Source of the DNA: Ophiocordyceps camponoti-saundersi (nom. inval.)
Taxonomy: Eukaryota > Ascomycota > Sordariomycetes > Hypocreales > Ophiocordycipitaceae
Direction of reading: 5' to 3'
Assembly (NCBI GenBank): GCA_003339415.1
Contig: PDHQ01000142.1
Span: 1-64,000 of the forward strand
DNA: 64,000 nucleotides
The first letter of the stretch is position 1. Every line of letters begins with the position of its first letter. The notes under the pieces were generated by a model. It worked only from the letters and a program-made list of their open reading frames with translations. It was not told the DNA's origin and ran no database searches. Both the position numbers and the translations under genes were made by a program. Of the stretch, positions 24,537-37,378 are shown one piece after another.

Positions 24537-24848
24537 ATGTCCGCCGTCATCATCTTCTCCTATCCTCGCACCGCCGACGTCAAGTTCGACCACGACTATT
24601 ACACAGCGAGACACATGCCCTTCGTCGCCCGGACATGGGCCAAGCGCGGCATGCGCTCTTGGGAAGCCTTTCGCATGGCCGACGACGAATCAAGCGTGGC
24701 CGAGTGCGCCCTTCGCTGGGACAGCATCGAGGCTTTCGAAACGGCCATGAAGGAAGAGGCGACCGAGGTTCTCGCAGACGTCAAGAATTATTCCAACGTC
24801 TCCCCAATCATCCGCAAGGGAACCGTTGAAGGGCAGGGGTCAGCATGA
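24537..24848 (+). CDS. EthD-domain protein (dimeric alpha-beta barrel)
   Basis: Small intronless protein of 103 residues, the usual size of stand-alone EthD proteins, which fold as ferredoxin-like dimeric barrels. Seen: opening strand SAVIIFSYPRT, the family's DYYTARHMPFV segment (Tyr/His/Met-Pro near residues 24-30), and the pattern of strand, helix AFETAMKEEATEVLADV and a last strand before a short polar tail. EthD proteins were first linked to ethyl-tert-butyl-ether degradation in bacteria; in fungi most have no assigned substrate. The start is preceded by GCC and is the first ATG of the frame. It lies alone between the micro-exon gene and the convergent BTB gene. Confidence 0.85.
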   Translation: MSAVIIFSYPRTADVKFDHDYYTARHMPFVARTWAKRGMRSWEAFRMADDESSVAECALRWDSIEAFETAMKEEATEVLADVKNYSNVSPIIRKGTVEGQGSA

Positions 24849-25271
24849 GTGGATGGCTTCGCCGGGGGAAGGTCAAGTTGATGCTTAGTTAGGTAGGGTA
24901 ACAAGACAGAAGAGAAGCGGAAACATGTGCCCTCTTCCTCCGACGACTATGAAGCACGTGTAAACAGCGTCTTCTCTCATAGACACGGAGTTGACGCTTC
25001 TCATGACGCATATTACAGAACCCCGGCGCTATCTAGAGATTCCAGCCCTACATTCACTCACGCAGTGAAGGCCATCGCCTGCCCCTTCCTATAACCTCGG
25101 ATGATGTACATGTCCTCTGGCCTCTCTTGGTTTGATATCATGCACACATGCCAGCATGCCATTTCGAACGTATAATCATAACGCAAGAAAGCAGGGAAAC
25201 AATAACACAGAATTAGAGAGGCGAGAGTAAAAGGGACAAAACAACAACAAAAACAACAACGAGAAGCGCCG
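24849..25271. other. convergent intergenic region
   Basis: 3' flanks of the EthD gene (+) and the ankyrin/RCC1/BTB gene (-). AT-richer, with CAACAAC repeats near 25240-25262. No gene seen. Confidence 0.6.
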
Positions 25272-28200
25272 TCACTCTCTATCACCCTTGACGCACTTCC
25301 CTTTACCCTTCCCCTTCCCCCTTCCCTGTCCCTTACCTTGCCGTGAAGATTCCCCCCCGGCAGTACGAGTAGCCTCGTTCGCCCTAGCGTTACCTCGCCT
25401 CCCCGGCCTATGCGTACTTCCAGTGCCCGGATCCTGCAGTTTGGTCTGTCGCTTGGCCTCTTCCTCCTGTGCTCGTCGGCTCTCTAGATCCCACCACTCC
25501 TGAAAGGCCTGCTCCTGTTGAATTTCCTGCAGCGAGCGCTTGGCCACGGCCTCTTTCGCTAGCTCCTGCTCACGTTTCTGTTGTCCGATGATGTCTGCCA
25601 TGCTCGCCCCCAGCGACGGGCCCGCCTTGGGTGCTGCCGTAATGTAGGATCTGGAATGGGGTACCAACGGCTCCTTCTTACTGGGGCCGGCAGCTCCCGG
25701 CACCACCGCCGCCGCCGAGCCGCTCATCCGTCCCTGTCCCGAAAATCTCGTGTCGGGAGAGCCTGTCCGCCTCGGGTTCAAATATGGCCGTGTTTGGGGG
25801 GAAACAGCTGATGGCTTCTTGACCTCCGCTGCGGCCCGTTCCGCCGGCAGGGTGGTGTCAAACGATGTCTTCGAAGTCGCTCCGACCACCTTCCACGGCT
25901 GTGGTCGGCTGCCTGCCGTGATTTCAGGATTCCCAGAGGCCTGCAGCGGAGACTTTTCGACTTGCGTGGCCGCCTCCGCCTGCATCTGCAGATGTTTCTT
26001 GCGCTCCTTCTGTGACATCTTGACTGGTGCTCTGCTGGAAGACGGACTCCTGCTGGCCTGCGCCGCCAGGCCTGAAGTGAGCGTCGATTTGGAGGATGCT
26101 TCAGACATGATGTCTCGGAGGTCAACTCTCGACCCGCACAAGGCCGGAGATGCCCAGGGCCCACTCGCCTTTCTCAAAGGCACATTGGCTTCCAGAGGGG
26201 CCTCTCCGCCGACTCGCTCGGTGCCGTGGGTCCAACCTGGGCTGAGAGGTGATATTGTTTCCTCATCTGCTGGCTTCTTTCCTGTGCCGCTTCGCCACGC
26301 ATCCGGCAGTTGCTGCAAGTTCTCCAGACCAAAGTGCGGACTTGATCCCGAGACACCTGGCATAGACGAGAGCGGACTGGCGGCCTCGAATGTGACTTCA
26401 TCGTCCATACTGAAAATCAGATCCCCTTGAGATTGCTTGGAGCGCAGAGTCGGGCTGGCTTGTTCGCTTCGGCTTGCTTTGGGAGTCGTGCGATTTCTTT
26501 CGACTGGCGGTGTGACGGTAGAAACCTCGTCCAGACTCCCGACACGTGCCTTGTACAGAGAAGGAATCCTTCTCTCCTCGTCCTTATGCGTGAGCTTGAA
26601 AGCCATCTCTCTCACTCGACGCCGACGCTCTTCATCAATATCCGCCACGAGGTCTGGGTAGTTTTGATGCAAGAAGAGCTCGAACCTGCCGCTTCGAGTT
26701 ATGGGGTATCTCGCCAATTGGTTACGACGGACCACTTGGTCCAGATCTTGAAGGAGCTCTTCATCAAGAGAGTCGAGCAGGTGGTTCTCCAGCATACACT
26801 CCAAGTGTAAGGCCATGAACTCCAGTCCGGCATCCTTGAACTCGGTCACTGAGCAGGGGCTGATCTCATTTAGGAGATTGCAGATATTTCGCGTCGTGAC
26901 AAACCTTCCAATCACGGACTGGCAGATCTGAGATAGGCGATCGAGCATGAGTTCGTTCGCAGCGCCCATGACGTTGAGGACAATCTCCGAGAAATCGTCG
27001 ACAGTAGGCATCGCTACCTCGTGAAACATTTCCTCGCCAACATCGGCATAGAGATATTTGAGGACATAGCGGAACGTGTCAAGGCTGATGTGTTTCAGGT
27101 CGATGCTCACGAGCTTTGAGGCGGGAGACTCGCTGCGTCGCTGGAACAGCCATTGTCCCCGCGACCTTCCCTGGAACATACCCTCGAAGAACGGGCACCT
27201 CTGGCACATGAGCTGGCTGTGCACAACGACATCCCCACCGTGCAGCTGGAGAAGGACGTCGCCGTCGTCGAAAAATGCGGGATCGGAGATGGCTTCCATC
27301 ATGTCCGCGTTCAGGGAGCGTTTAACCCCGGTTTGCAGCCGCGCGGCCGCCTCAAGTTGTGGCATGTGAAGCTTCGTTGCCAGCTTCATGACCTCAGACC
27401 GAACTTGGCGAAAGCGGTTCCGGGAACTGCACGCGTGTCGCCAGCCCGACACGATCGCGTCTTGATATGCAAACAACACCACATTTAAGATGGTGTGGAC
27501 GTCAACACCCGCAAAGGTAATCACGACTTTGCCATTGTCGAACTCGAGACAAAAAGTGTCCGAGTACGAGGTGCTCATTGTCCCCCGACGAAATGCGGAA
27601 AAGGCCTCTCGCAAGACGCGACTTCGCGCGGCGAGAACAAAGCCGTGAACTGGAACCGTTATATTGGGAGCAGCGGTAGTTCGGATTCCGACATCCAGAC
27701 CCGCGTGTTGAAAACAGCAAGGGGCTAAGTCCCGTTCCACGTCTAGAGACCGTAGTATCTCATAAGGCACCGGGGTGAGCTTGTCTTTCAATGCAGCCTG
27801 CTCCCAAGAACTATTCGACTCATTAATGTCACTGAATGGCTCGGAAGGCTTGAAGTCTCGCAGGCAACACAAACGAGCTGTGTCTGCCCAAAGCGACTGC
27901 TCTGCGATCTTGATGCTATCGGACATGATGCTCTTGTCTCTTCTCACGGCAGCGAATGCTCCGAAGACAGAGCTCCGAACGTTGACACAGTCGGTAATGT
28001 ACGGCACTCTCTCAAACTTGAAGTCCTTCTTGATACTCGACGACGGGAAGCCCGTGACCTGGACGTTTGGACGTTCGACTCGCTTCCATACGGCCCCGGA
28101 TTTCGTACACAGAATGACCGAGCCATTTTCACCGACGCTGACTGAGGAGACACCGTCCTTTTTCGAGTTCCAAATGCGCTTGGGCTGCGTCACAGCGCTT

Positions 28201-29987
28201 TTCATCTTGACTGGATTGGTGGTCGAGCCGGCGGGCTGGCTGGTATCTCCCTGGTGGTTGATCTGCATGGTAAACAAATCGCCGCGAGACGTAACGGCCG
28301 CAATCGTTTCGCCGCCCGACGTGATGTATCGAATCTCTCTCCAGCTGTAGTCGAGGCTGCGGGAGAAGGACTTTCCCACTAAATAATTATTGCCCAGGAT
28401 GTCGGGAACAGGAAACTTGACCAGATTATAGCCGTAATTAGTGAAGACCCAGACGGTGAAGTTGGAGAGCAAGCAACTCGTGGCCTTATCAATGGCAGAG
28501 ACCATCTCGATAGGCGACGACAGGAGCGATGCCGCAACTCTTCGAGGCGTCTGTTGCACATCGAGGGATCGAGAGTCCGAGTCGACGACGGCAAGCTGAC
28601 CAGCGTTGCGTCCCCAACAATACAAGGATGAGCTCGTATGTGCAACCGAGTGGATGGCGGAGGCGGCAACTCCTATGATAAGTTCTTTCTTCAGAGCGCC
28701 GAAGACCTGGCGCGGCGTCAAGCTCATTGGCTCTTCGTCGGCCCTAGCTGGCGGGGGAAGAGCGTAGCCGAGTTGTGCATCTGAGTTGAGTCCGCACGTC
28801 CAGAGCTCGCCATTGTCCGTAACGAACATGGTGTGGTTTTGTCCGAGAGCGACAGCTTGTATTTTGCGGTCTGCGAAGGGGCCCTGCACGGGTAGAAACT
28901 TGAACTGGGTGTTCTCGTGGCCTAGTCCGAGTCTCCCACCTCTTCCAACTCCACACATGTAAATATTTGACACTGGGTCAGTCGTCAAGACTGCGCTGTG
29001 GAGTTTCGACATGACGACTTCTTGAATGACGATCGGTTTGTCCCGTATCAGATTGGGGATGTTCTCGATTTCTGGCGGCGATGAGGGGCAGTCCGTATCC
29101 CGCCCTTGTGTAGGCGACATGTGAAGGCGACGAAGCAACCCATCCGGCCGCTGAAGCGAAATGCGCTTTGGGACTTTGTAGTCGTCATCTAATAGCCCGA
29201 GCGACACGTTCTTATTGCTGCCGAAGACATAGAGCTCGCCGCCTTCAAACGAGGGGCTCCTGCCATGCGATGGGTTCATACCGCTGGGACTAGGTCAGCT
29301 GGCGTTCCAGTCGGGTAGGAGAGGGTATACCGACACTTGGGTCGCTTCATCGCTGCTATCACTGTCTTCGGATCCATCTTTCAAGCGCCGTGACTCTAGA
29401 TCCTCCGTACACGCAGTTGTGGACATCATCAAGTTGTAGAGGTCAAAGGGGCTGTTTCCTTCATGATCTTTCATCTTGAAGAGCTGGCCAACCTTGACAA
29501 GGGAGTGCGGCGCACAATTCACCGGGGCGCTTCGCTCGGCAGCTAGCAGCAGGCGCGCGATAGAGATATTACCCGAGTACAGAGCTCGGTGGAGTGCATT
29601 CCAACCAGACTCGGGATCTTGCACGTACAGATCGATGGAGGGATGCTCGGCGAGGGTTTGGACAAACTGTATTGCACGAGTGTCAGTCGAGGAGGCAGCG
29701 CGCAGCAAAAGCGTCAGCCCAACGTAATCACGGCTGTTGACCTCGCTTCTGCCCAGGCTCGTGCCGCCATCTCTGGACCTCGAAGTGGCCGAGGAGAAAG
29801 CTGAAGGCCTGCGGTTCTTGTAGGCATTGCGCGGCGATGTGCCCAGGCCGCCGGGACTCGATCCGCCGGATCCTACCGCCGTGCTTTTGGCAGCGCTGGC
29901 GTGCGAGGTGAAGCCGCCAGGAGCCAACAGACGCCGAAACCGGTCGACATCGTTTTCCCAGTAGTATTTCCACAGCAGATGACTCAT
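25272..29987 (-). CDS. ankyrin/RCC1/BTB protein, Btb3/IBtk-like
   Basis: Likely Cullin-3 ubiquitin-ligase substrate adaptor, related to fission yeast Btb3 and to metazoan inhibitor of Bruton tyrosine kinase (function by family). Exons 29987-29335 and 29283-25272 with one 51-nt intron (donor GTCGGT) give 1,554 residues. Order: ankyrin repeats about 86-180 (including GWNALHRALYSGNISIARLLL); RCC1-type beta-propeller repeats about 225-640 (GELYVFGSNKNVSLGL, LWTCGLNSDAQLGY, LYCWGRNAGQLAV); a first, degenerate BTB about 745-890; a second BTB about 895-1010 (DVLLQLHGGDVVVHSQLMCQ); then a long disordered, Ser/Pro-rich C-terminal third. This third has a KEAVAKRSLQEIQQEQAF helix and a basic GKGQGRGKGKGKGK tail. 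The intron choice is the only one found that joins both frames; the junction is less certain than the domains. Confidence 0.88.
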
Positions 29988-32032
29988 GGGCCGAAAGCGA
30001 CGAGGGAGCTCTGCTTGGCGCTCGAAGCGACACCTCGCTGTGACTCTCAGTGACGGATCACGGCTTGTTTAAAGGTGCAGCTTGCGGCGCCAAGGTGCTT
30101 CGAGAAACAAACAGGAATCGACGGTCAGTTGAATCGTCCGAGGGGGGTCTGCGACGGGAGGATACGGAGTTGAGGAGGCTTCCGAGATGAGTCCGAGATG
30201 GCTGGGGGTGAGGAACGGAGTTGTGTTGAGATGGCGCAAATGAATTGTGGTTACCTAGCTTTCGTGCGTACCTTAGAGGCTTAGTCCCCTACAGGCTGGC
30301 TACCAGGCAGTCTGGAGCTTTAGAGGTGGGCACCTAGGTTCTCGAGAGTCTAGAGTGCGAGTCACGTGTCCTTATGCACATGAGTGTACGTATAGTATCC
30401 GAAGATCCGGCTAGATGCACCCTTGCGCATTCCCTTTTGCTCCAGTAGTGTTTACCCTAACCCTGAGGACGACGTGCCTCAGCAGCTCACCCTAATCTTT
30501 CTGGCTGTTGCTCTAACCCGGCTGTCTCTTCTTTTTATTTTCTTGGCTACCCGTGTCAATCCTTACTTTACCCCGGAGCCAAGTTTCCATCGGTATTGAA
30601 AGACTTGGAAAAAGGCTTTCAACTTCCCCTTCTAATGTGTCTCCATTCCAAGCCCACATACATACATGCAACATATGTGTGGCAAAACCTCACAGTTTCC
30701 TCGACTGCATACATATGTATCCTGGTTCTGTGCTAGGATCCGAAGAAAACCACCCACGTACCTATCTAGGTAATCAATCTGATATCTCGTGGTTTGATTG
30801 CATAGACAAATTTTCCGGTCCTGACTACCTACATGAAGTTCCATATAACGAAGAGCTCCTTCACACTTTAACGCGATTGTAGGGAGCATAATCGAGAGTA
30901 CGGTCTAAGCAAAGATGATAAAGTGAAAGCTTCTCCTACCGAGCACGCCGTGGCCGAAAGTACGTGTATCGACAGTCTCCGTTCGTTGAGTTCGGTTTGG
31001 ACAAATAAGCAAACAAGCTCGTCGTCTGATGTTTATTAGATCTTTGCCCCCCCCCGTGTTAGCACCGGGCTCGCAATCTGCACAGCCTCCCTATGTATGT
31101 ATGTATGTATGCATGTATGTATGTAAGTAATTCTTCTTCTTCTGAATAGCTCTTGTCCTTGACTCATCGTCTGTCTTGTGGGCGTTTCAAATGTCATATC
31201 ACGAGGTTTCATGCTTCCGACTGATATGACTACGTCAGTATTCGTGGCCGACGGCTAAGGCTCTAGTGTCCCCGTCTTGTCGTCCCTGCCATGAACGGTC
31301 AACCCCCTCCCGTCCCGTATCGAGTCTGAGGATTCAGAAGCATATCCCCTCTCTGCTCCCGAAACTCGAGCATGGATGAGAAGGAGGGACACCATCTATG
31401 CTTATTGCCTAAGCTTTGAAGGGTGCTCTGCAACGCTCATTTCGCATTGTCTCAGGCAACCTGCGAGAGAGTTAGGTATCCCTGGCATAGCTTTGATCCC
31501 CAACGATTACGACTTAACAAGTGTCCTGCACGTTAGTCAGTTGCGGGCAGGCACATGTGCCGAAGAATTCTTCACGAGGGACGGATGTCGTGACTAAAAC
31601 GGACGAGATCAACCTTTCTGCCCCTGATTCTGAACCTATCTACCTACTAGAAGCATGAGGTGAGCTTTTCAAGGACACGACTCGCTCGTCTGAGGCACTG
31701 GACTGAAACTAAACCGTCCCAAGTCATGGAGCACCAAAGGAATCCGTTCCCCGGAGTAGTGTATGTCGTCGCGACGGCCGCCGCCATACCGGCGGCCGCG
31801 GTAGTCTCATCGTAACTTGCAGACTAGCGAGAATTCACCTGTCCTTTCCTTCGGACGAGCCCGGCTTCTCCTTACTCGAGCCATCGTAAAATGTTTCGAG
31901 AGGCCGTGAACTAACCCGCCATGTTTCTTTACAAGACGTATTAGTCTTGCTTATTTATATGCGTCGACTCTCTGCTTTTCAGTTTTCTCTCAACTACTTT
32001 CATCAGTCAATAAATTTCAGTTCATCGCCAAC
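29988..32032. other. divergent gene-free stretch
   Basis: 2 kb between the BTB gene (-) and the carboxypeptidase gene (+). Holds GTAT repeats at about 31090-31130, a short CTTCTTCTTC run near 31132-31143, and scattered short frames without family features. Nothing is supported as a gene. Confidence 0.55.
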
Positions 32033-33887
32033 ATGCATTTTACACATCTTCTCGGTATTTCTGTGCTGGCCGCATTGCCGAAATGTTTTGGACAAGAAGA
32101 TAATAAAACCGCTCCGAGTTTGACAGTCAGAGAGATACCAGTAAGACCCGAAAGCGATACCATATCTTCATCTGCCTTGCATTCGTCTGACAATTGCCTG
32201 CTCATAGGCTGAGATATGCGGGAACAAAAATTCTTTCGCAGGTTTCGTCAAGTTCCCGCCCAAAACAATGATAACGATCCCACAACCCAACCAGATGAAC
32301 TACTTCTACTGGTATTTCCCTGCTCAAGAGAAACCCGAAGAGTCACCTGTCGTTGTATGGCTGAACGGTGGGCCTGGAGCAACGGGTATGACCGGGGTCT
32401 TCACAGAAAATGGTCCCTGCAGAATCGATAAAGACCTGAAACAGAAGCCGAATCCCGACTCATGGAATAAGAAATATAACATGTTGTATATCGATCAGCC
32501 AATCCATGTCGGCTATAGTCATGATGTCCCTACTAAGGGTATCGTGGATTTGGTTGATGGCGATATTCTTCCCAACGCGACACCTGAAAAACTTGGACTG
32601 GAAGACGAATTATCGTTCCTTCCAGGAACCTTTAGTTCTCAAGATCCGGCATCTACTGCCAACACTACGCTAACTGCGGCTCGACACTTTTGGAATTTTA
32701 TGCAGGTATTTTCTAAAGATTTTCTCAAAGATCACCCTTCAGATGGCACTTTAAGTATCTGGGCGGAGTCTATTGGGGGTCACTACAGCCCCGTCTTTGC
32801 CCGATTTATTCAGGACCAGAATATCCGGATCTCGAAGGGTAAACTACCCGACTCGAAACCCATCAAGCTGTCCACTGTCGGCATCATGAATGGTTGCGTC
32901 GACACGGAGACAGAAGGTCTCTCAAAAGCAGACTTTGCCTTCAACACAAACACTTACGGCATTCAACAAATCTCCGAGGCCGAACGAGATAAGGCCCATG
33001 CCTTGTTCGAAGAGAAGGATGGGTGCCGAGACCTACTACGCCAATGCGAAGCACTAGGGGCTGCTCAAGACATTGCATATGAGGGGAAGAACAAAGAAGT
33101 GAACAAAGCCTGCTCAAAGGCGGAGAAAGTCTGCTTCGAGTCAACTTGGGGCGCATATTTCAACCAAACGATTCAGAGATCGACGTTCGACATCACACAA
33201 TGTGGTTTCGGCGGAGACCCTTTCAGCGAGCCCTTCCAGGAGTATTTGAACCAAACCAAGATAATCGAGGCCTTGCAAGTTCCCGTCAGCTTGACTGCCT
33301 TCTCAAATGCCTGCTTCAAGGGGTTTCAAAAGACCGGTGACGGTGCTCGAGGACATATGCGTGCGATTGCTTCTCTTCTAGACATCGGCATTCCTGTAGC
33401 CATGGTTTACGGGGACCGAGACTGGATTTGCAACTGGAAGGGCGGCGAACAAATCAGCAAGGCCATCAATCATACCCAAGCCGATCTCTTCAGCCAATCT
33501 GGATACACCAATGTGGAGGACGACGGCAAAACCGTCGGCCAAGTCCGCCAACAGGGCCTGCTTTCATACACGCGGGTCTTTCAAGCCTCCCATTTTGTCT
33601 CCTATACTCAGCCCAAAGCTTCCTTCACCATCTTTGACCGTGCCATGCAGGGAAAAGACATCGCCACGGGAAAGATTACAATCGACGGTGACTTCACTTC
33701 CCAGGGCTCGGCTGAATCCACGGCTTCCTCTGAAAAGCCTGCAGTCACCCCCCCGGTCTGCCATCTTCTGGCTTTGCGTGCGACTTGCTCAGAGGGGCAG
33801 ATTAAAGCTGTGGAGGATAATTCGGCAAAGATTGAGAATGGCATCATCACAAGCCCGGGTATCGAGTCGGGAGCGTGCCCGGCATAA
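32033..33887 (+). CDS. secreted serine carboxypeptidase (S10)
   Basis: Releases C-terminal residues from peptides at acid pH; secreted or vacuolar. Exon 1 (32033-32140) gives the signal peptide MHFTHLLGISVLAALPKCFG. After a 67-nt intron, exon 2 (32208-33887) carries the enzyme; 595 residues in all. The substrate-binding region QMNYFYWYFPA and VVVWLNGGPGATG are typical. The catalytic triad is visible: Ser at about 223 in WAESIGGHY, Asp at about 439 in GDRDWICNWKGG, His at about 496 in ASHFVSYTQP. The usual GESYGGHY box is changed to AESIGGHY, as seen in part of the fungal S1-type subgroup (by memory). Several N-x-S/T sites are present. It converges with a small Cys-rich secreted protein gene. 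Confidence 0.93.
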
Positions 33888-34162
33888 GTAGCCCGCGATA
33901 AAGTCAACAAACCGTTTAGTTGAGAAGATACATAGGCAGTTGAAAACACTAGTTCCTACAACATCATTCACTGAGCTGTTCAAAGAAATTGACTTGATTG
34001 AAGTTTGAGAACAACAGGCAGATTCCGTACTAGCAGTTCAAAAGAAACCTGGGACCAGGACCCCAGATGTTCAATACAAGAGTCATGGCAATGAGTTATG
34101 GAATACCCAGTCAAGGCCTCGTATGACACGCGGTATATGACAACCCGTCCCAAGTTTCCTCT

Positions 34163-34414
34163 TCATTTGCAACCCCATGAGCAGGAGCAGTCACTTTGAG
34201 CTCCTAGGTAGGTGCAGCATTGCCAGAAAGCAGATAGATTGTCCGAGATGGTTCCGGATGGGCAGCCCTTTTCCTGACCTCGATATTCCCCGCCAGCCTT
34301 TTCGCAACAGGTTTCCGTATATCTGTCATGCACCGTTTCGTTTTTCCAGCATTTGCAGGCGAGTGTAGCAGATAAGAGAGACATGGAATAAGTTATTGTG
34401 AGGCCGTACTTCAT
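34163..34414 (-). CDS. small secreted cysteine-rich protein
   Basis: Intronless, 83 residues from the ATG at 34414; an upstream in-frame start at 34453 would put 13 polar residues before the signal peptide and is less likely. Signal segment MKYGLTITYSMSLLSATLA is followed by a Cys-rich domain with ten Cys arranged as C-x-C, CC, C, CC, C-x-C, C (CKCWKN, TCCEKAGG, KGCPSG, WQCC, DCSCSWGC). This resembles, from memory, a group of uncharacterised small secreted proteins of plant- and insect-associated fungi that share the CC and GG spacing. Function unknown. It lies 275 nt downstream of the convergent carboxypeptidase gene. Confidence 0.75.
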   Translation of the reverse strand: MKYGLTITYSMSLLSATLACKCWKNETVHDRYTETCCEKAGGEYRGQEKGCPSGTISDNLSAFWQCCTYLGAQSDCSCSWGCK

Positions 34415-35847
34415 GTTGGCGATTCTTGATGAGGCGTTTTGAGAGTAGAGCACAGCAACGTTGAAGACCTATGAAAGATTGGAACGTTGAACCGCGGCGC
34501 AGTGCTCGTCCTCCTCCTCCTCCTCCTTATTAATGCTTTTCTTCGATGGCTCTGTAAATAGGATTTTGCTATCGAACACAACCTTGAACCCATTTCGGGC
34601 AGTTAGCTTTCAAAACGAGCAAACGATTGAAGTTAAGTGCATCATCTCCTCCATCTTACAGTTGATTTCCGTTTAAAACTCAATTCCCAATGCCAATCCA
34701 TAGGTACTGATAGATCATCTTGCAAGTACCAAACCAAAGGAAGTATTTGTCGTTTGCAGGCGAAAAGGCATCGAGATCCCAAGATAAATCCCGTCGGAAG
34801 CTTCTCGTCATGTACTTAGCAGGCTTCTCATATGAACTCGTAAACCAATGTGACTTACATATTTCTTCCCGAGTATTTTGAATACGATAGTACGACTCGG
34901 GACAGGTTTAAAATAAAGGCAAACTCCAGGAGTACGCACTACGGCGGCGATTTCATGCTCGTCGATGTCACACAGGCTGGGTACATGTAGTGAAAGCCCT
35001 CCATCACGTATTTCCAATTTGCCGCCTTATAACCATTCAGACTGCGGGAGTGAGTGAGGCTAATTGGGACTTGTGATTTGCAATACACATCTTGAAGGTC
35101 GCAGCGCGACATGGAAAAACCGGAGATTCTCAAGCTAACACATCGTAATATAAACTTCGCTAGAGCTCTGGAGACAACATATATCCCTAAAGTTTTGCTC
35201 GTCGACGCCTGCGGTACGAAGTAGACTGATTCGATATATGCTACTGTACCGACTGATGCAATGCTCTTCACCCCTGGCCGCGCGTTTCCAGACGCTTGTT
35301 TGATGCCACGCCGCTCGTAGTAAACTCGAGGTCACGAATACAGTATGTTGAAACCTTTTGGTCTGTTGGTAGAGATATTGCGTACGAAGGAGAACAATTT
35401 CTTCAGATACGTATGAATGCGACATACATGCATACATTCGTCCGCGGTTGCGACCCAAGATGAGCAGAAGCGTAAGCAGAAGCGTATGGCGAAAGCACAA
35501 ATGCACCTCTTCATGTATGTGTGCTTGTCTTTTATGGCAACTCACTGACAGACATGCTGTTGAGCCGGTCATCAGAAGCTATTGGTCTCGCATATCACGA
35601 CATAACTATGTAGCATTCCCCAGGGTTTGCTTCGAAGGGAGAGTCTACTAGAGCTTATCCGTCTTCCAGCGAGTGACGTCAAATCGGTAAGGCAACATAT
35701 TTAGGCATATCACGACAATGCGTCCTGTATGTTCTTTCGTTGTAAGAACTTGCAGCCAAGTAAATTGTCTATGCAAGCTACATATACGAAGCATGAACCA
35801 AGGAACAACTAGACTTGGTTAGCCAGAGCAATGAATCATGGCAAGAG
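34415..35847. other. gene-free stretch
   Basis: AT-richer than the gene blocks, with a CCTCCTCCTCCTCC run near 34511-34526. Open frames are short and lack family features. It holds the promoter of the small Cys-rich gene and the 3' flank of the CFA synthase gene. Confidence 0.55.
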
Positions 35848-37378
35848 TTAAGCGGAAACCATCCGTTTACAGTTCTTCGGCGAGAATGGACGAACGGCTG
35901 AAATTATGTAGTTACCAAGCGTCCGGGTGCAGAAGCCAGCTTCGCAATAGGTAAAGTAATACTGCGCAATGTCAAAGTTGGGAAGAGTCCGAGCTTCATA
36001 AAAAGGAGGCACTCACTACCCATCTCCGCCTGTAGGCCTCGATCTCCGTCTCCGTTGCGTTCGGCTTCGCCTTGACGAAGATGGCTTTCGTCTCAGGCCA
36101 GGTACGCTGGAACTTTTCGCGCCAGCACTGCAATGTCCGGACGTAATGCGGCCCGATATTCTCCACAGTCTCAACTTCCAGGGCGCCGTCAGATCCATCG
36201 TGAATTGCCATGAGAAGATCATGGCTCGAATGAAGATAACCCCCAGGGAAGAAGTAACGTCTCATGAAAGTCTCCATGTTTGGCGAGGACTTTCTGGCCA
36301 GCACCTTTAGCTTCCTCGTTCACAGCATCAGACGAAATTTGAGAGTTGAAATGCACACTTACTGATTAGTTGTGGTTCCTGAAGCTACCATGATGCCGGT
36401 TTCGGGGTTCAGGAGAGTAGAAATCTCCTCAAAGAATCGGTTAATGAAATTGCTTCCAACGTGTTCTAGCATCTCGATGGAAATGACTTGGTCGTATCCT
36501 CCCTCGATCTTTGGCGCCTCTCGATAGTCGCAGAGTACGATGTCAATCTTGTCTTGCAAACCTGCAGCCAAAATTCTCTTCTCAGCAAACTGTTTCTGTT
36601 CTTCAGAGAGCGTCACGCCCGTGACTCTGCACCCCGTCTGCTTGGCGGCCTCGATGGCCAGGTGGCCCCATCCACATCCAATTTCAAGCACATGGTGGGA
36701 GGATGAGATCTTGGCTCTGCTGATGATCCGGTGAACTTTGCGCAACTGCGCTGATTCGAGGGACTCGTCTACCTTGCCGGACCATATTGCCGAAGAGTAG
36801 TTCATGTCTTTCGATAGAAAATTGCTGAAGATCTCGTTTGATTCATCGTAGTGAAAAGCGACATTCAATTTCGACTTTGCTGGGATATTGCCCGGATCGA
36901 GATAACGGGCAGCCAGCGGGAGCAGTTGGAAGAAGGTGATGTCGGTAGAATGGCCGAGAGTATCTAGGTTTAATATATGAAGCTAATCACAACGTCAATG
37001 CAACTCTCTTCCCGTGTTTTGGGAATACTCTCACGCAAAATAGGCCTAAAAGATCGTGGCACTGAACCTCTTGCATCATATAGGCCTCTGCAAATCCCTA
37101 AAGACACCGAATCCGGTCAGGTTCCCCTTGATCTGAGTTTCTAACAGCACAAGACGTACTAAATCCATCGACTGGAACATTCTCACCCAGGCATGGGCGT
37201 TTTCAATTATCACGGCCACAGCATGGTCCGACCCGTCGGCAAAAGGCAGTCCCAATACGATATCAGGCTCGTCATTGCCGAGATAGCTTAGCTTTAGGCG
37301 CAGCTGTCCATGGCTTATGCGACTCAAAGCTCGGCAGATAAGCGATCGAGCGAGCGACTGAGACCAGCTCTCAGCCAT
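35848..37378 (-). CDS. cyclopropane-fatty-acyl-phospholipid synthase
   Basis: S-adenosylmethionine-dependent enzyme that adds a methylene bridge to unsaturated phospholipid acyl chains. Five exons, 37378-37160, 37097-37035 (63 nt), 36982-36363, 36293-36020 and 35961-35848, join to 429 residues. Splicing gives QSMDLGFAEAYMMQEVQC, typical of the family N domain. The methyltransferase domain starts near residue 115 (FHYDESNEIFSNFL), with SAM loop VLEIGCGWGHLAIEA at about 155, DYREAP, ISIEMLEHVG, then FFPGGYLHS and ENIGPHYVRTL CWREKF. The last exon supplies YYFTYCEAGF as in complete homologues. The N domain is shorter than in many fungal members (about 450-500 residues). Intron 2's acceptor was chosen at 36983 because the alternative at 36963 breaks the frame. 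Confidence 0.9.
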
